Shown here: positions 37,739-50,257 of the stretch, in pieces
How positions within the stretch are numbered: position 1 is the stretch's first letter
How the letters are laid out: every line of letters starts with the position of its first letter
Source: Pachyseris speciosa
Lineage: Eukaryota; Cnidaria; Anthozoa; Scleractinia; Pachyseridae
Direction: 5' to 3'
Length of the DNA: 64,000 bases
Assembly (NCBI GenBank): GCA_016490735.1
Contig: JAEMWC010000074.1
Coordinates: 449,501-513,500 of the forward strand
Made by a program: the position numbers and the translations under genes
Notes under the pieces: generated by a model
What the model was told of the DNA's origin: nothing
Database searches by the model: none
The model's input: only the letters and a program-made list of their open reading frames with translations

Positions 37739-40700
37739 TGGACGCCAGTGTATGGACGCCAGTGTATGGACGCCATGGACGCCAGTGTATGGCCATGTAT
37801 GCCCGTGTATAGCCATGTATGTCCGTGTATGGCCATGTATACTTCTTTATGGCCATGTATGCCCGTGTATACCCGTGTACGCCCGTGTATGGCCATGTAT
37901 GCCCATGTATGTCCAAGTATACTTGTGTATGCCCGTGTACGCCCATGTATGGCCATGTATACTTGTGTATGCCCGTGTATACCTGTGTATGCCCATGGAC
38001 GCCAGTGTATGGCCATGTATGCCCATGTATAGCCATTTATGTCCGTGTAAACCCATGTACGCCCGTGTACGTCCATGTATACTTGTGTATGGCCATGTAT
38101 GCCCGTGTATAGCCATGTATGTCCGTGTATACCTGTGTACGCCCGTGTATACCCGTGTATGTTCATGTATACTTGTGTATGGCCATGTATGCCCGTTTAT
38201 AACCGTGTACGCCCGTGTATGGCCATGTATACCCATGTATGTCCATGTATACTTGTGTATGCCCGTGTACGCCCATGTATGGCCATGTATACTTGTGTAT
38301 ACCTGTGTATGCCCATGTACGTCAGTGTATGGCCATGTATGCCCGTGTATAGCCGTGTACGCCCGTGTATGGCCATGTATGCCCATGTATGTCCAAGTAT
38401 ACTTGTGTATGCCCGTGTACGCCCATGTATGGCCATGTATACTTGTGTATACCTGTGTATACCTGTGTATGCCAATGTACGCCAGTGTATGGCCATGTAT
38501 GCCCGTGTATAGCCGTGTACGCCCGTGTATGGCCATGTATGCCCGTGTATGTCCAAGTATACTTGTGTATGCCCGTGTACGCCCATGTATGGCCATGTAT
38601 ACTTGTGTATACCTGTGTATACCTGTGTATGCCCATGTACGCCAGTGTATGGCCATGTATGCCCGTGTATAGCCGTGTATGTACGTGTACAGCCATGTAC
38701 CCCCGTGTACGTCCATGTATACTTGTGTATGGCCATGTATGCCCGTGTATAGCCATGTATGTCCATGTATACCTGTGTACGCCCGTGTATACCCGTGTAT
38801 GTTCATGTATACTTGTGTATGGCCATGTATGCCCGTTTATACCCGTGTACGCCCGTGTATGGCCATGTATACCCAGGTATGTCCATGTATACTTGTGTAT
38901 GCCTGTGTACGCCCATGTATGGCCATGTATACTTGTGTATACCTGTGTATACCTGTGTATGCCCATGTACGCCAGTGTATGGCCATGTATGCCCGTGTAT
39001 AGCCGTGTACGCCCGTGTATGGCCATGTATGCCCATGTATGTCCAAGTATACTTGTGTATGCCCGTGTACGCCCATGTATGGCCATGTATACTTGTGTAT
39101 ACCTGTGTATACCTGTGTATGCCCATGTACGCCAGTGTATGGCCATGTATGCCCGTGTATAGCCGTGTATGCTCGTGTATACCCATGTACGCCTGTGTAC
39201 ATCCATGTATACTTGTGTATGGCCATGTATGCCCGTGTATAGCCGTGTATGTCCGTGTATACCTGTGTACGCCCGTGTATACCCGTGTATGTTCATGTAT
39301 ACTTGTGTATGGCCATGTATGCCCGTTTATACCCGTGTACGCCCGTGTATGGCCATGTATACCCATGTATGTCCATGTATACTTGTGTATACCCGTGTAC
39401 GCCCATGTATGGCCATGTATACTTGTGTATACCTGTGTATACCTGTGTATGCCCATGTACGCCAGTGTATGGCCATGTATGCCCGTGTATAGCCGTGTAC
39501 GCCCGTGTATGTACATGTATGCCCAGGTATGTCCATGTATACTTGTGTATGCCCGTGTACGCCCATGTATGGCCATGTATACTTGTGTATACCTGTGTAT
39601 ACCTGTGTATGCCCATGTACGCCAGTGTATGGCCATGTATGCCCGTGTATAGCCGTGTACGCCCGTGTATGGCCATGTATGCCCATGTATGTCCATGTAT
39701 ACTTGTGTATGCCCGTGTACGCCCATGTATGGCCATGTATACTTGTGTATACCTGTGTATACCTGTGTATGCCCATGTACGCCAGTGTATGGCCATGTAT
39801 GCCCGTGTATAGCCGTGTATGCTCGTGTATACCCATGTACGCCTGTGTACATCCATGTATACTTGTGTATGGCCATGTATGCCCGTGTATACCCGTGTAC
39901 GTTCGTGTATGGCCATGTATACCCATGTATGTCCATGTATACTTGTGTATGCCCGTGTACGCCCATGTATGGCCATGTATACTTGTGTATACCTGTGTAT
40001 ACCTGTGTATGCCCATGTACGCCAGTGTATGGCCATGTATGCCCGTGTATAGCCGTGTACGCCCGTGTATGTACATGTATGCCCATGTATGTCTAAGTAT
40101 ACTTGTGTACGCCCATGTATGGCCATGTATACTTGTGTATACCTGTGTATACCTGTGTATGCCCATGTACGCCAGTGTATGGCCATGTATGCCCGTGTAT
40201 AGCCGTGTACGCCCGTGTATGGCCATGTATACCCATGTATGTCCATGTATACTTGTGTATGCCCGTGTACGCCCATGTATGGCCATGTATACTTTTGTAT
40301 ACCTGTGTATACCTGTGTAAGCCCATGTACGCCAGTGTATGGCCATGTATGCCTGTGTATAGCCGTGTATGCTCGTGTATACCCATGTACGCCTGTGTAC
40401 ATCCATGTATACTTGTGTATGGCCATTTATGCCCGTGTATAGCCGTGTATGTCCGTGTATACCTGTGTACGCCCGTGTATACCCGTGTATGTTCATGTAT
40501 ACTTGTGTATGGCCATGTATGCCCGTTTATACCCGTGTACGCCCGTGTATGGCCATGTATACCCATGTATGGCCATTTATACTTGTGTATGCCCGTGTAC
40601 GCCCATGTATGGCCATGTATACTTGTGTATACCTGTGTATACCTGTGTATGCCCATGTACGCCAGTGTATGGCCATGTATGCCCGTGTATAGCCGTGTAC

Positions 40701-42428
40701 GCCCGTGTATGGCCATGTATACCCATGTATGTCCAAGTATACTTGTGTATGCCCGTGTACGCCCATGTGTGGCCATGTATACTTGTGTATACCTGTGTAT
40801 ACCTGTGTATGCCCATGTACGCCAGTGTGTGGCGTTGTATGCCCGTGTATAGCCGTGTATGTACGTGTACAGCCATGTACCCCCGTGTACGTCCATGTAT
40901 ACTTGTGTATGGCCATTTATGCCCGTGTATAGCCATGTATGTCCATGTATACCTGTGTACGCCCGTGTATACCCGTGTATGTTCATGTATACTTGTGTAT
41001 GGCCATGTATGCCCGTTTATACCCGTGTACGCCCGTGTATGGCCATGTATACCCAGGTATGTCCATGTATACTTGTGTATGCCCGTGTACGCCCATGTAT
41101 GGCCATGTATACTTGTGTATACCTGTGTATACCTGTGTATGCCCATGTACGCCAGTGTATGGCCATGTATGCCCGTGTATAGCCGTGTACGCCCGTGTAT
41201 GGCCATGTATGCCCATGTATGTCCAAGTATACTTGTGTATGCCCGTGTACGCCCATGTATGGCCATGTATACTTGTGTATACCTGTGTATACCTGTGTAT
41301 GCCCATGTACGCCAGTGTATGGCCATGTATGCCCGTGTATAGCCGTGTATGTACGTGTACAGCCATGTACCCCCGTGTACGTCCATGTATACTTGTGTAT
41401 GGCCATGTATGCCCGTGTATAGCCATGTATGTCCATGTATACCTGTGTACGCCCGTGTATACCCGTGTATGTTCATGTATACTTGTGTATGGCCATGTAT
41501 GCCCGTTTATACCCGTGTACGCCCGTGTATGGCCATGTATACCCAGGTATGTCCATGTATACTTGTGTATGCCCGTGCACGCCCATGTATGGCCATGTAT
41601 ACTTGTGTATACCTGTGTATACCTGTGTATGCCCATGTACGCCAGTGTATGGCCATGTATGCCCGTGTATAGCCGTGTACGCCCGTGTATGGCCATGTAT
41701 GCCCATGTATGTCTTAGTATACTTGTGTAGGCCCATGTATGGCCATGTATACTTGTGTATACCTGTGTATACCTGAGTATGCCCATGTACGCCAGTGTAT
41801 GGCCATGTATGCCCGTGTATAGCCGTGTACGCCCGTGTATGGCCATGTATACCCATGTATGTCCATGTATACTTGTGTATGCCCGTGTACGCCCATGTAT
41901 GGCCATGTATACTTGTGTATACCTGTGTATACCTGTGTATGCCCATGTACGCCAGTGTATGGCCATGTATGCCCGTGTATAGCCGTGTACGCCCGTGTAT
42001 GGCCATGTATGCCCATTTATGTCTAAGTATACTTGTGTACGCCCATGTATGGCCATGTATACTTGTGTATACCTGTGTATGCCCATGTACGCCAGTGTAT
42101 GGCCATGTATGCCCGTGTATAGCCGTGTACGCCCGTGTATGGCCATGTATGCCCATGTACGTTCAAGTATAATGGTGTATGCCCGTGTACGCCCATGTAT
42201 GGCCATGTATAGTTGTGTATACCTGTGTATACCTGTGTATGCCGATGTACGCCAGTGTATGGCCATGTATGCCCGTGTATGGCCGTGTACGTCCGTGTAG
42301 GGCCATGTATGCCCGTGTATGTGCAAGTATACTTGTGTATGCCCGTGTATGCTCATGTATGGCTATGTATGCCCGTGTATGGCCGTGTATGGTCATGTAT
42401 ACCTATGTATGTCCATGTATGCTACTAA
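37739..42428 (-). repeat. Minisatellite array, same 10-bp unit inverted (right arm)
   Basis: About 4.7 kb of the reverse complement of the left-arm decamers (tgtatggcca, tgtatgcccg, tgtatacttg). From about 37790 to 42420 the decamer register appears unbroken: I see no indel over some 460 units. Higher-order spacing of the block gttcatgtatacttgtgtat is 490, 490, 490 and 640 bp in most intervals (38161, 38801, 39291, 40491, 40981, 41471), always a multiple of ten. Confidence 0.95.
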
Positions 42429-42453
42429 TACTTGCCACACCATATGTCACCAC

Positions 42454-42490
42454 GGTAAACCACTATATGATAGTTACACTACGTACTTAC
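42454..42490 (-). repeat. Right terminal inverted repeat of the giant element
   Basis: ggtaaaccact ... gttacactacgta, the reverse complement counterpart of 18288-18324. Confidence 0.75.
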
Positions 42491-42491
42491 C

Positions 42492-42500
42492 CGCGCTTCC
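42492..42500. repeat. Right 9-bp target site duplication of the giant element
   Basis: cgcgcttcc, identical to 18279-18287. The base between it and the TIR (42491, c) would extend the duplication to 10 bp with one mismatch. Confidence 0.75.
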
Positions 42501-44546
42501 CAATAGGCTAACTGAACACCTATTATGCTGGCTTAACAGTGACAAGCTAAATTATGATAACTAGTAACAGAATGCGAGACGAAAGAAATATGACTGGGAA
42601 CGTAGTCGATTATTATGGTTGCTTGGAACGGACCATACATTTTACCGCTATTTTCACCTCTCAAGAGTATTAGCCTCCTCTCTCTCTATTCCAGTGCTCT
42701 CTCGAATAGGAACTCACTCCCCTTAGAGACTGTTCCCAAATGGGCTCGCACGATCAAGCGCCCTAATTTTCTATTCTACAGGCCCGGTTGTTTCGGGTGA
42801 TCACGTGTTATGCCGCTGTCCATGTCCGGATATAAATTGGGTTTCCCAGTTCACGTGTCCTTTGTGTTTTTGGGAATTACTGGAGGACTCACGGATCACC
42901 GACCCTCCCTCCTTCCCGCAGGAATGGCTTTATCGTTCGCACCCTTAAGGTTCTTGTTCCCTCTCACCTCAGGAGTCGCCTCGTTTCCCATAACTTAACA
43001 ACGCCCGCAGTGATTGAGACTAAGGGGCCAGGTGGAAATTAGTTACTGTTTCAGGCAGGCATCCTTCATATATTTTTTCTGAAATAGTACGTTTTTCTCT
43101 CTTGATTTTCTCGCGGTGACCCGTTCGTGATCCGCACCTAATCATCCTTTCCCTTATTTGGTTGTCCAGCATCCCAAGGGCTTCTGGTGTCTCACCTAAA
43201 CAGGAAATGGATGGCTCCGAAACGAAAGCATCTACAGTTTCGATTTCTAAAGAAAGGATTGTACGTATGGCTTTACAGTGGACTTATGCAATAGATTTTC
43301 ATGTAATTTATTAGGGTATTTCTTTTATTGCCAGAGCAACGTTTGCTGCTGCAACTCACTGACGGCTCTCTTCTTACGATCTGTTCTGGAGCGAGAGAAA
43401 CGCAAACAAACTTGGACCGTCTGAGTAGTGGGCGAGGTATGAAAGGTTTGAGTTAATTTAGCACTCTAGCGTATTTTGGAAAGTAGTTAGTGAAAGATCT
43501 CATAGCTGACCAATAATCGGCTGTGTCGACACCGCTGAATAGCTGGCGGAATGTATGTCAAGAGAACTGAACATTCCCTTACGGCGGAAATGCGAATGTA
43601 CGATGTTTCTCGCTTGTGAGATTGTTAAATGGACTTTACCTTTGACTGGTGTGATACTTCTTAGTCACTTATTCGTATGGCACCCGTACGCGGACTTTGA
43701 TGTAATTCATGGTTTTAATTTGGTTTTTACAGGAGCAACGTCTTTTCATTTAATTTACAGTGCTGCAAGGCACATCTCAATCCTGATTTATAGCTTTCTC
43801 CTCCTTTCGGAAGAGAGTGCACTCTTTTGCGAGAGGTATGATACTTAAAGGTTTTAGTTTTTACTTTACTTTAACACATTTTCCTTTAAAGCAACTGAAA
43901 TTCTGTCGCCCTGACTCAGCTGCAGAAGTAATTGTATTGAGTACAAACCACTGAATTCCCAATTAATCAAGCCGAATGTGAGCTTTTCACAGAGGAGAAT
44001 GAATAATCAGAGAACCATCTTATGCGCAACGGATGATGGGATCGCCAGGGGGGCAAACATTGTGAAACAAAAGTAGTTGAATGCTGGAGTTTGCCAGCTT
44101 GCAGTCGAACAAGGCACTGAGACTTGTTTTGCACAGAGATAAGGAAATGTTGCCATAGCAATTTATAATTTCATAAAGGTAATAGGATGGAGTGGATTCC
44201 AATTTGGTCTGTAATCATACTAGTGATTTACAAAATCAGACTGCAGCAAAGTATGAGTCTTATGATTACAGACAGAATTGGATGATACAAAGTCCAGTTA
44301 TTAATTAATCACAACCATGACAAAATTCGAGAAACGAACTAATCATCAGTTGAGCATTATATGGTTACTCAACAAAATGCATGACAACGGCACATGTAAA
44401 ATGACTCGCACTGTCCAATTGCATACACTGTATGATGCCTACACTGTGACATTAGGCACAAATTGGTTTGCTGATGACCAATCATGTTCAAGAATTTTGT
44501 TATAGTTTTAATTAATGAGTACGTGAATGATCATTGCAGTTATGAA
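42501..44546. other. Intergenic DNA; no supported gene
   Basis: Contains a ~24-bp hairpin (44199-44222 with 44258-44282, core tctgtaatcata) and a segment (about 43250-43900) that resembles 49230-49640. A 97-codon frame at 43555-43848 has no recognisable domain and is not called. Confidence 0.5.
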
Positions 44547-45053
44547 CACTACTTAAGCAGTAGTGAAATTAAAGCCTGAAAACAATTCAGTGTTGAAATT
44601 TTATGCTTAAGGAGTAATTTGTCATCCATGACTAAGTTGTCATGTGGGTTATTTTGCATGTCTTTGGATGCCTTTTTAGCTGCAGGCATCTGACAGATCA
44701 GTGTCAACAAATCAATCAAAACTTTAACCACACAAACCACTGTGCCGTATTTGCCTAAGGACATTAACCTTAACTCTTGTTCACATTGAACAAAGCAAGC
44801 ATTAATCAGAAGTCAAGACCTCTGTTGACAAAACTGTTGATGCATGGTTTTCACTCATGATGGATGTAAGAGTTGATTGGTCTTTGATCCACTTTCTTTT
44901 CAACTCTAGTAATTTCTGCTTTGGTAAAATTATTCAGTGAAGTGCTTAAACTGAGGAATTTTATGTTTGTAGAAAAGTGGAGAAAGAGAAAAAAGAAAGT
45001 ACCTTGGAAAACAAATACCATGGAATAGACACAAAGCTCCCTTGGGAAGGAAA
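44547..45053 (+). repeat. Tandem duplication, unit 1 (507 bp, empty site)
   Basis: Starts cactacttaagcagtagtg and ends cccttgggaagg. Its second copy starts 507 bp later. At 44897-44903 it reads ttttcaactc at the place where unit 2 carries the TTAA transposon, so it serves as the uninterrupted allele. Confidence 0.9.
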
Positions 45054-46731
45054 CACTACTTAAGCAGTAGTGAAATTAAAGCCTGAAACAATTCAGGCTT
45101 GAAATTTTATGCCTAAGGAGTAATTTGTCATCTGTGATGAAGTTGTCATGTGGGTTATTTTGCATGTCTTTGGATGCCTTTTGAGCTGCAGACATCTGAC
45201 CGATGAGTGTCAATAAATCAATTTAAACTATAACCACGCAAACCACAGTGCCATATTTGGGTTAAGGACATTAACCTTAACTCTTGTTCACATTGAACAA
45301 AGCGAGCATTAATCAGAAATCATGACGTGTATTGACAAAACTGTTCATGTGTGGTTTTCACTCATGATGGATGTAAGAGTTGATTGGTCTTTGATCCACT
45401 CTCTTTTTAAAGACCCATGTTCATCCAAGAGGCCTTGTGCACGTTTGTTATTGTTTTTAACCGTCTCTATTGTTCATTCTTCGATCTGATTGGTTTACCA
45501 GATTCTCCCACTGAGTTCAAGTGGCGTGACACTTAAACTAACTGATAACAATGAAGTGAGAATCGATTTATTTTTCTATATTGCTGTGATTTATTTGAAT
45601 CTTTTTGTGTCTACGAAAGACATCAGTTCCTCCAAAAATGCTGCAAATATGTGTGGTTCATCATGTAAAACTTTCAGCGACTGAGGAAGCGAGGGAAATT
45701 GATTGTTTTGCTTGCATCTATTAGTATGGCTAACTAAAAGCAACGCGGTAAAGGATTCCAAGAATTAAATAAGTTACCATCACCATGAGTACTCCCAGTC
45801 CATATATTTTAATTTTAGTGCTCCATAAGGCTTACCTTATCATTAAAAAAATTGCTGGGAAGAGAAAATTAATAAACCGGGTTCTACTTGATGGATGCTC
45901 ATTTATTGGATACAAAACTGCGCTTGAGTCCGGCTCATTCGTAGATAAATTAGAACCGCGTGATCAAAATATTCGCCAAGGTCGGACATCAGTTGATACA
46001 TGTTCGGAGGTATCAAATCTTCTCTTTTCTTTGCTTAAAAATACTAGCTAAGCAAAGTCAGAGACGAGTATCTTCCTCCGGGTTAACTGTACAGCGCTGT
46101 CAGCTTCAAGATGAGAGGTCATTTGGCAGCGGCTATGTAGCAACAAAGTAACGGGACAAAAGTCACATTTTGCCAGGATAATTACAAAACAAAGTCACAG
46201 AGACAACAGCCTGACAATGGAAGAAAATATTCCAACAAGTGTGTGAAGAATTACCTTCAGTTTGACCCCAAACTAAATGGATTTTTAACAAGAGCCTGCC
46301 AACAAATAATTTCGCATTACGTGAAGTTCAACAACAACACCAGCCACCTTCAAGGTCTTTTCCTCACTGCCATGACGACTCTTGTTGAAAATATCGATGC
46401 AAATGAAGAGAGAGGATGTTAAGAAAACCATGACGACACAACAAATAGCAATACTTGGGGAAATAAGCAGGATGAACGAGGATTATTTTCGCAAAATAGC
46501 GCAAACTCACGATTTGCGTATTTTCCGTCTGTGCAAAATTCAGTGCAGCCCGCAATGCGTCTTGGATGAACATGGGTCTTTAACTCTGGTAATTTCTGCT
46601 TTTGGTAAAATTATTCACTGAAGTGCTTAAACTGAGGAATTTTATGTTTGTAGAAAAGTGGAGAAAGAGAAAAAAGAAAGTACCTCGGAAAACAAATACC
46701 ATGGAATAGACACAAAGCTCCCTTGGGAAGG
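45054..46731 (+). repeat. Tandem duplication, unit 2 (interrupted)
   Basis: The same unit as 44547-45053 with high identity, split by a 1169-bp insertion. Left part 45054-45410, right part 46580-46731. Without the insertion and one duplicated TTAA it is about 505 bp. Confidence 0.9.
45411..46579 (+). mobile_element. TTAA-site transposon, 1169 bp, copy 1
   Basis: Flanked by TTAA on both sides (45407-45410 and 46580-46583). Ends are inverted: agacccatgttcatccaag at the left and its complement at the right. The neighbouring tandem unit lacks the insert, which confirms the boundaries. TTAA targets are used by piggyBac and Kolobok transposons. At 1.2 kb and with broken frames this copy is non-autonomous. 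Fragments of the same protein as in copy 2 are readable (for example MIKIFAKVGHQL from 45960) but are interrupted. Confidence 0.88.
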
Positions 46732-49700
46732 TAGGAAATTGATCATATTTATATTGAAAGGATGTAAAATGCTCATCATTTCCCACTTACCAAAATTTAA
46801 CCTTTTTGATAGGAGTTAATTCTAGTGATGGAAAATTAATTCTGCCTGCCATTTGAAGTATTTTTTAGTGAAGCTAGCAGTCTTTATTGCAGTAAAATTA
46901 AGTATTGATCTCAAGCAGACATGTTTATCCAATTTCCAACCTCCAGTTTTGTTACTGAATGCTTGTCCTACACAATGACTGCTCCTCAATGGGCCACAAC
47001 ATTAATTAGTCTATACTAGGGGCAATGCTAATAGTGGTTATGTTAACAGTTGTTTCAAGTTGCCAGTGATGTCCTGATTGTCCTATATAGAATGGAAAAG
47101 AATGTTGCAAAGTGAAAAATAGACAGTCACTGACTGCATGTGGCTAGTGCTGAACCTTTTTCATTTTCACGAGAAAGGGATACGAAACAATTGTCAGTTG
47201 TTTCTTCATCACTCGAGTCACGCAAGGCAAGCTGTTTACAACCTGGCGTGTATTATTGCGATATCTGATGAGAGATTTTTTTTCCCGAAATTTACTCGTG
47301 TATACAATGCGCAACTGTATATAATGCGTACCCTATTTTTGAAGCCAAAAATAAATAAATAGCTGTAAACCTATCCGTTACATACCGACCATCCGTTCAG
47401 AGAAAATTCTCACCCGATCGAGCCGATGGAGTCACCCTGAGTTATCTACTTGGGAAAGACAAAATTTTTTGCCGGTGTGAGTAGTCATCAGTTTCAAAAC
47501 AACTCTCATCCGTTCTAGCTAAAAAGTTTATTTACCTGATTTTAGAAAGCTTTCGATCACTCTTAGGTTGATCACATTGGTCTAGTACCAAAAGACAGGC
47601 TTGTTGTGTTTCGTGTGCTGGGAAATTAAAACTATTTTATCTAATTTCCGAACGTTAAGTGACGGCATGTGAGAATGATCCAGACGCCCATAGAAGGAAT
47701 ACTCTTATACTCGTAGGCTCTTTGTGGTTGTTGTGTAAACATTTTGGCTTTCATTCACTTACAAAAAGAAGCATCTAAATGTCTTCACGCATCCGATGCT
47801 GGCCAAAAGGTATTAAAGAAACAGTCGTGAAGTGATATGTTCAATCAAGCGTAACGCGGCGAGAAAGAAAGATATGAATCATCTCCTGTGAAATGCGCCT
47901 CTGACGATTTTCATGGTCAAAAGATTTTGAATCTTCGACAGCCTCTGAAAAATATAGCTCATTTATTCCGTCTCCGTTGTGAGCTGCTGTACTTCGCAGC
48001 TTCGAGCAAAGTAATTTTGAACAAACTATGCACTGCGTCACCATATGCAAATAAACGAGTGTGTTTTTGTGTTATGCAAATCTTTGGCACCCGCTTGCAG
48101 TTTATCCAGTCGCTTTATTGCGGTTTATCATCCAATTTCTTCTCGCCGATTTCAGGCTTATTTGCTGGAATTCAAGAACACTTCGTTTATGTGCGCGAAT
48201 ACAAGTTTTAACGTCTCACCCACTCACCCAGCACACATATGAATGCCAAAGACAGATCATATAAATACCCAGCGTTATCTGATCGGAGATTTTATTGGAA
48301 TCTTCGCTCATTTAGTACAACACTCATCTGTTTTCTAATGCAAAGAAATACATCGGAATAAAGTAAAATAAACATCGGATAAAGTTTGCCATCAATATAA
48401 AGAATAATTTTAACAGCGAATGCACACTCCGAGTGGAGTTTTAATATTCAACATAAGCATAACATCTCACCAACCGAACAAGAGTCTTTCAATCTGTATT
48501 CTTTATGCTACTCTTATTTTGTCCTGTGGAAAGAATTCTTGCGAACGAACAGCAAGCTACAACCCTGCTGTATGGCTGGACGAAAGGCAAACACAAAAGC
48601 GTGCTTTGAGCTGAGCGATGCTGACCCTGATCTCCGAACACTTGCCGAACGGAAATGTACGAAGATACTCCAAATTACACTCCCACTTACACACTCTCCC
48701 ACACTCAAAGACCATAACATAGTGGCTAGGCCTCTTACGAGGCACTAGCCACAAAAATAAGAAGAGAGTTTGTCCTTACCTTGTCAGATCCAGCCTGTGA
48801 AGTGCTGGGGTGATAAGAAAGGCTTTGTTAAAACTGTTATTGTACCCCATGTTAGTTGGGAGGTTTAGCAAGGCTTTCTTTGTATTAACCGGTAGGCCTA
48901 TAATGTGAGGTTGACAATATTTACCTACCACAGGGATGTCTTCCCCCCCCCCCCCCAATTATGTCATGTTGTTGTCTGTTTACTTTATCTTGTGCGTGTT
49001 AGTCTATATGCATGTTGCTACTATTTATTGCAATTTGTGGAATAGTGACGCATATTAACTGACAAAAAACATTGACAAGGTTGTCATATTTTTCTAACCA
49101 GCAATGCAAAGCCTTCATGAGTCTTTGAACATTCTATCACCTGTGGGGAACAAACACAACCCCGATGTTCCATGTTTTTGCTACGGATTGTAATTATGGG
49201 CATGGTTATCCATGAACTCATGCAATACATGTAGATTTTCATATAATTAATTAGTTAATAAAATTTCTTTATTTTTTCAAGAACAAGATTTATGAATGAA
49301 AGTTTTTGAGCCTGCCAGAGAAGTATCTCTTCTCTGATCTGGAGAGAAAACAACCTTGCACTGTCTGAGTACAGTACTGCAACTCTATCATTTAATTAAG
49401 GTATGAAAGATCCAGCTTATGTTTGCATGTAGCTAGAATAATTTGTACAAAAGGGCTTAACTGGAACCTTTGGCAGTTTGTTTTCATGTAATTGAAGGCT
49501 CACTTTCTTGTTTTCAAGAGCAGCATCTATTTACCAAGCAAAGAATTTTGAACTTTCTGCAGTGTTGAGCAGGGCAGTGGTTCAATTTCTTTGAGGTGTT
49601 TGTCCTCCCTGCTTTTCCAGCCTGTTGTATGTTATAGTCATCCCTTGACACAAATGGTTGAGTCTTTATGGTTCAGCTTTCTTTTCATGCTGGACCAGCT

Positions 49701-50242
49701 CCAGGAACCGTTTGTTTAGGACAATAATTCAGTGTTAGGCATTGTTGCTGCTGTTTATAATATTGGTAGCTGGTGATCAAGTTTGAATTTCAGTTTCACA
49801 CTCTTCTTCACCACTTTTGCTGGGCTTCAAGATGTGATGATAGGAACATTTTAGGTTAAATATTTATTTGATTGACGTGGACAATCTGAATTATAAATTT
49901 CTTTGCCCCAGTTACTGGATGAAATTCCCACTGAGTCTCAACAATTTTTGTCATTGTAGAAAGAAAAAAACTAACTTTGAAATATTAACATGTGTAGAAT
50001 TTTATTGTCAGCTAGTGATGTTTGGAATTTCAGCTGTTAAATTGAAAAACCCTGACTTTGCCTGGAAAGTGACATTAATTCTCACTTAATTGTTCAGAAG
50101 TGGAGTTAAAAATTAATATAGCATGCTTAACTGAATTAAAATGAAATTGCCATGTTAATAATCCCTTAAGTAGATTATTGATCTGTCAGCTTGTCTGAAT
50201 TTTTGTCTTTTCATTTGTTTTATTGGTTTTTTCTTACCATAG
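46732..50242. other. Intergenic / 5' flank of the HEPN gene
   Basis: No coding feature is supported. It includes a run of 14 C at 48943-48956. The segment 49230-49640 resembles 43250-43900, including ggtatgaaag donor-like sites; it may be a duplicated non-coding leader. The last bases before 50243 are pyrimidine-rich with an AG, so an upstream leader exon is possible. Confidence 0.45.
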
Positions 50243-50257
50243 CTATATGTGGTGAAG

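Larger units (their letters stand above)
18288..42490. mobile_element. Giant (24.2 kb) DNA transposon with minisatellite-filled inverted arms
   Basis: The two ends are imperfect inverted repeats: left 18288-18324 and right 42454-42490 share tacgtagtgtaa and agtggtttacc in reverse-complement orientation. They are flanked by the same 9 bp (cgcgcttcc). Inside each end lies a long array of one 10-bp unit, in opposite orientation in the two arms (18347-27959 and 37739-42428). The ~9.8 kb interior (27960-37738) contains a Gypsy remnant, a Penelope pair and a foldback element but no recognisable DNA transposase. The element is therefore non-autonomous or has lost its gene. The 9-bp duplication suggests Mutator-like mobilisation (inference). 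The alternative is an inverted duplication of a satellite with chance flanking identity; the exact abutment of the duplication to the inverted ends argues against that. Confidence 0.65.

Noticed and set aside
43555..43848. 97-codon frame with hydrophobic stretches
   Set aside because: No recognisable family or splice support, and it overlaps a segment that appears duplicated as non-coding sequence at 49 kb.
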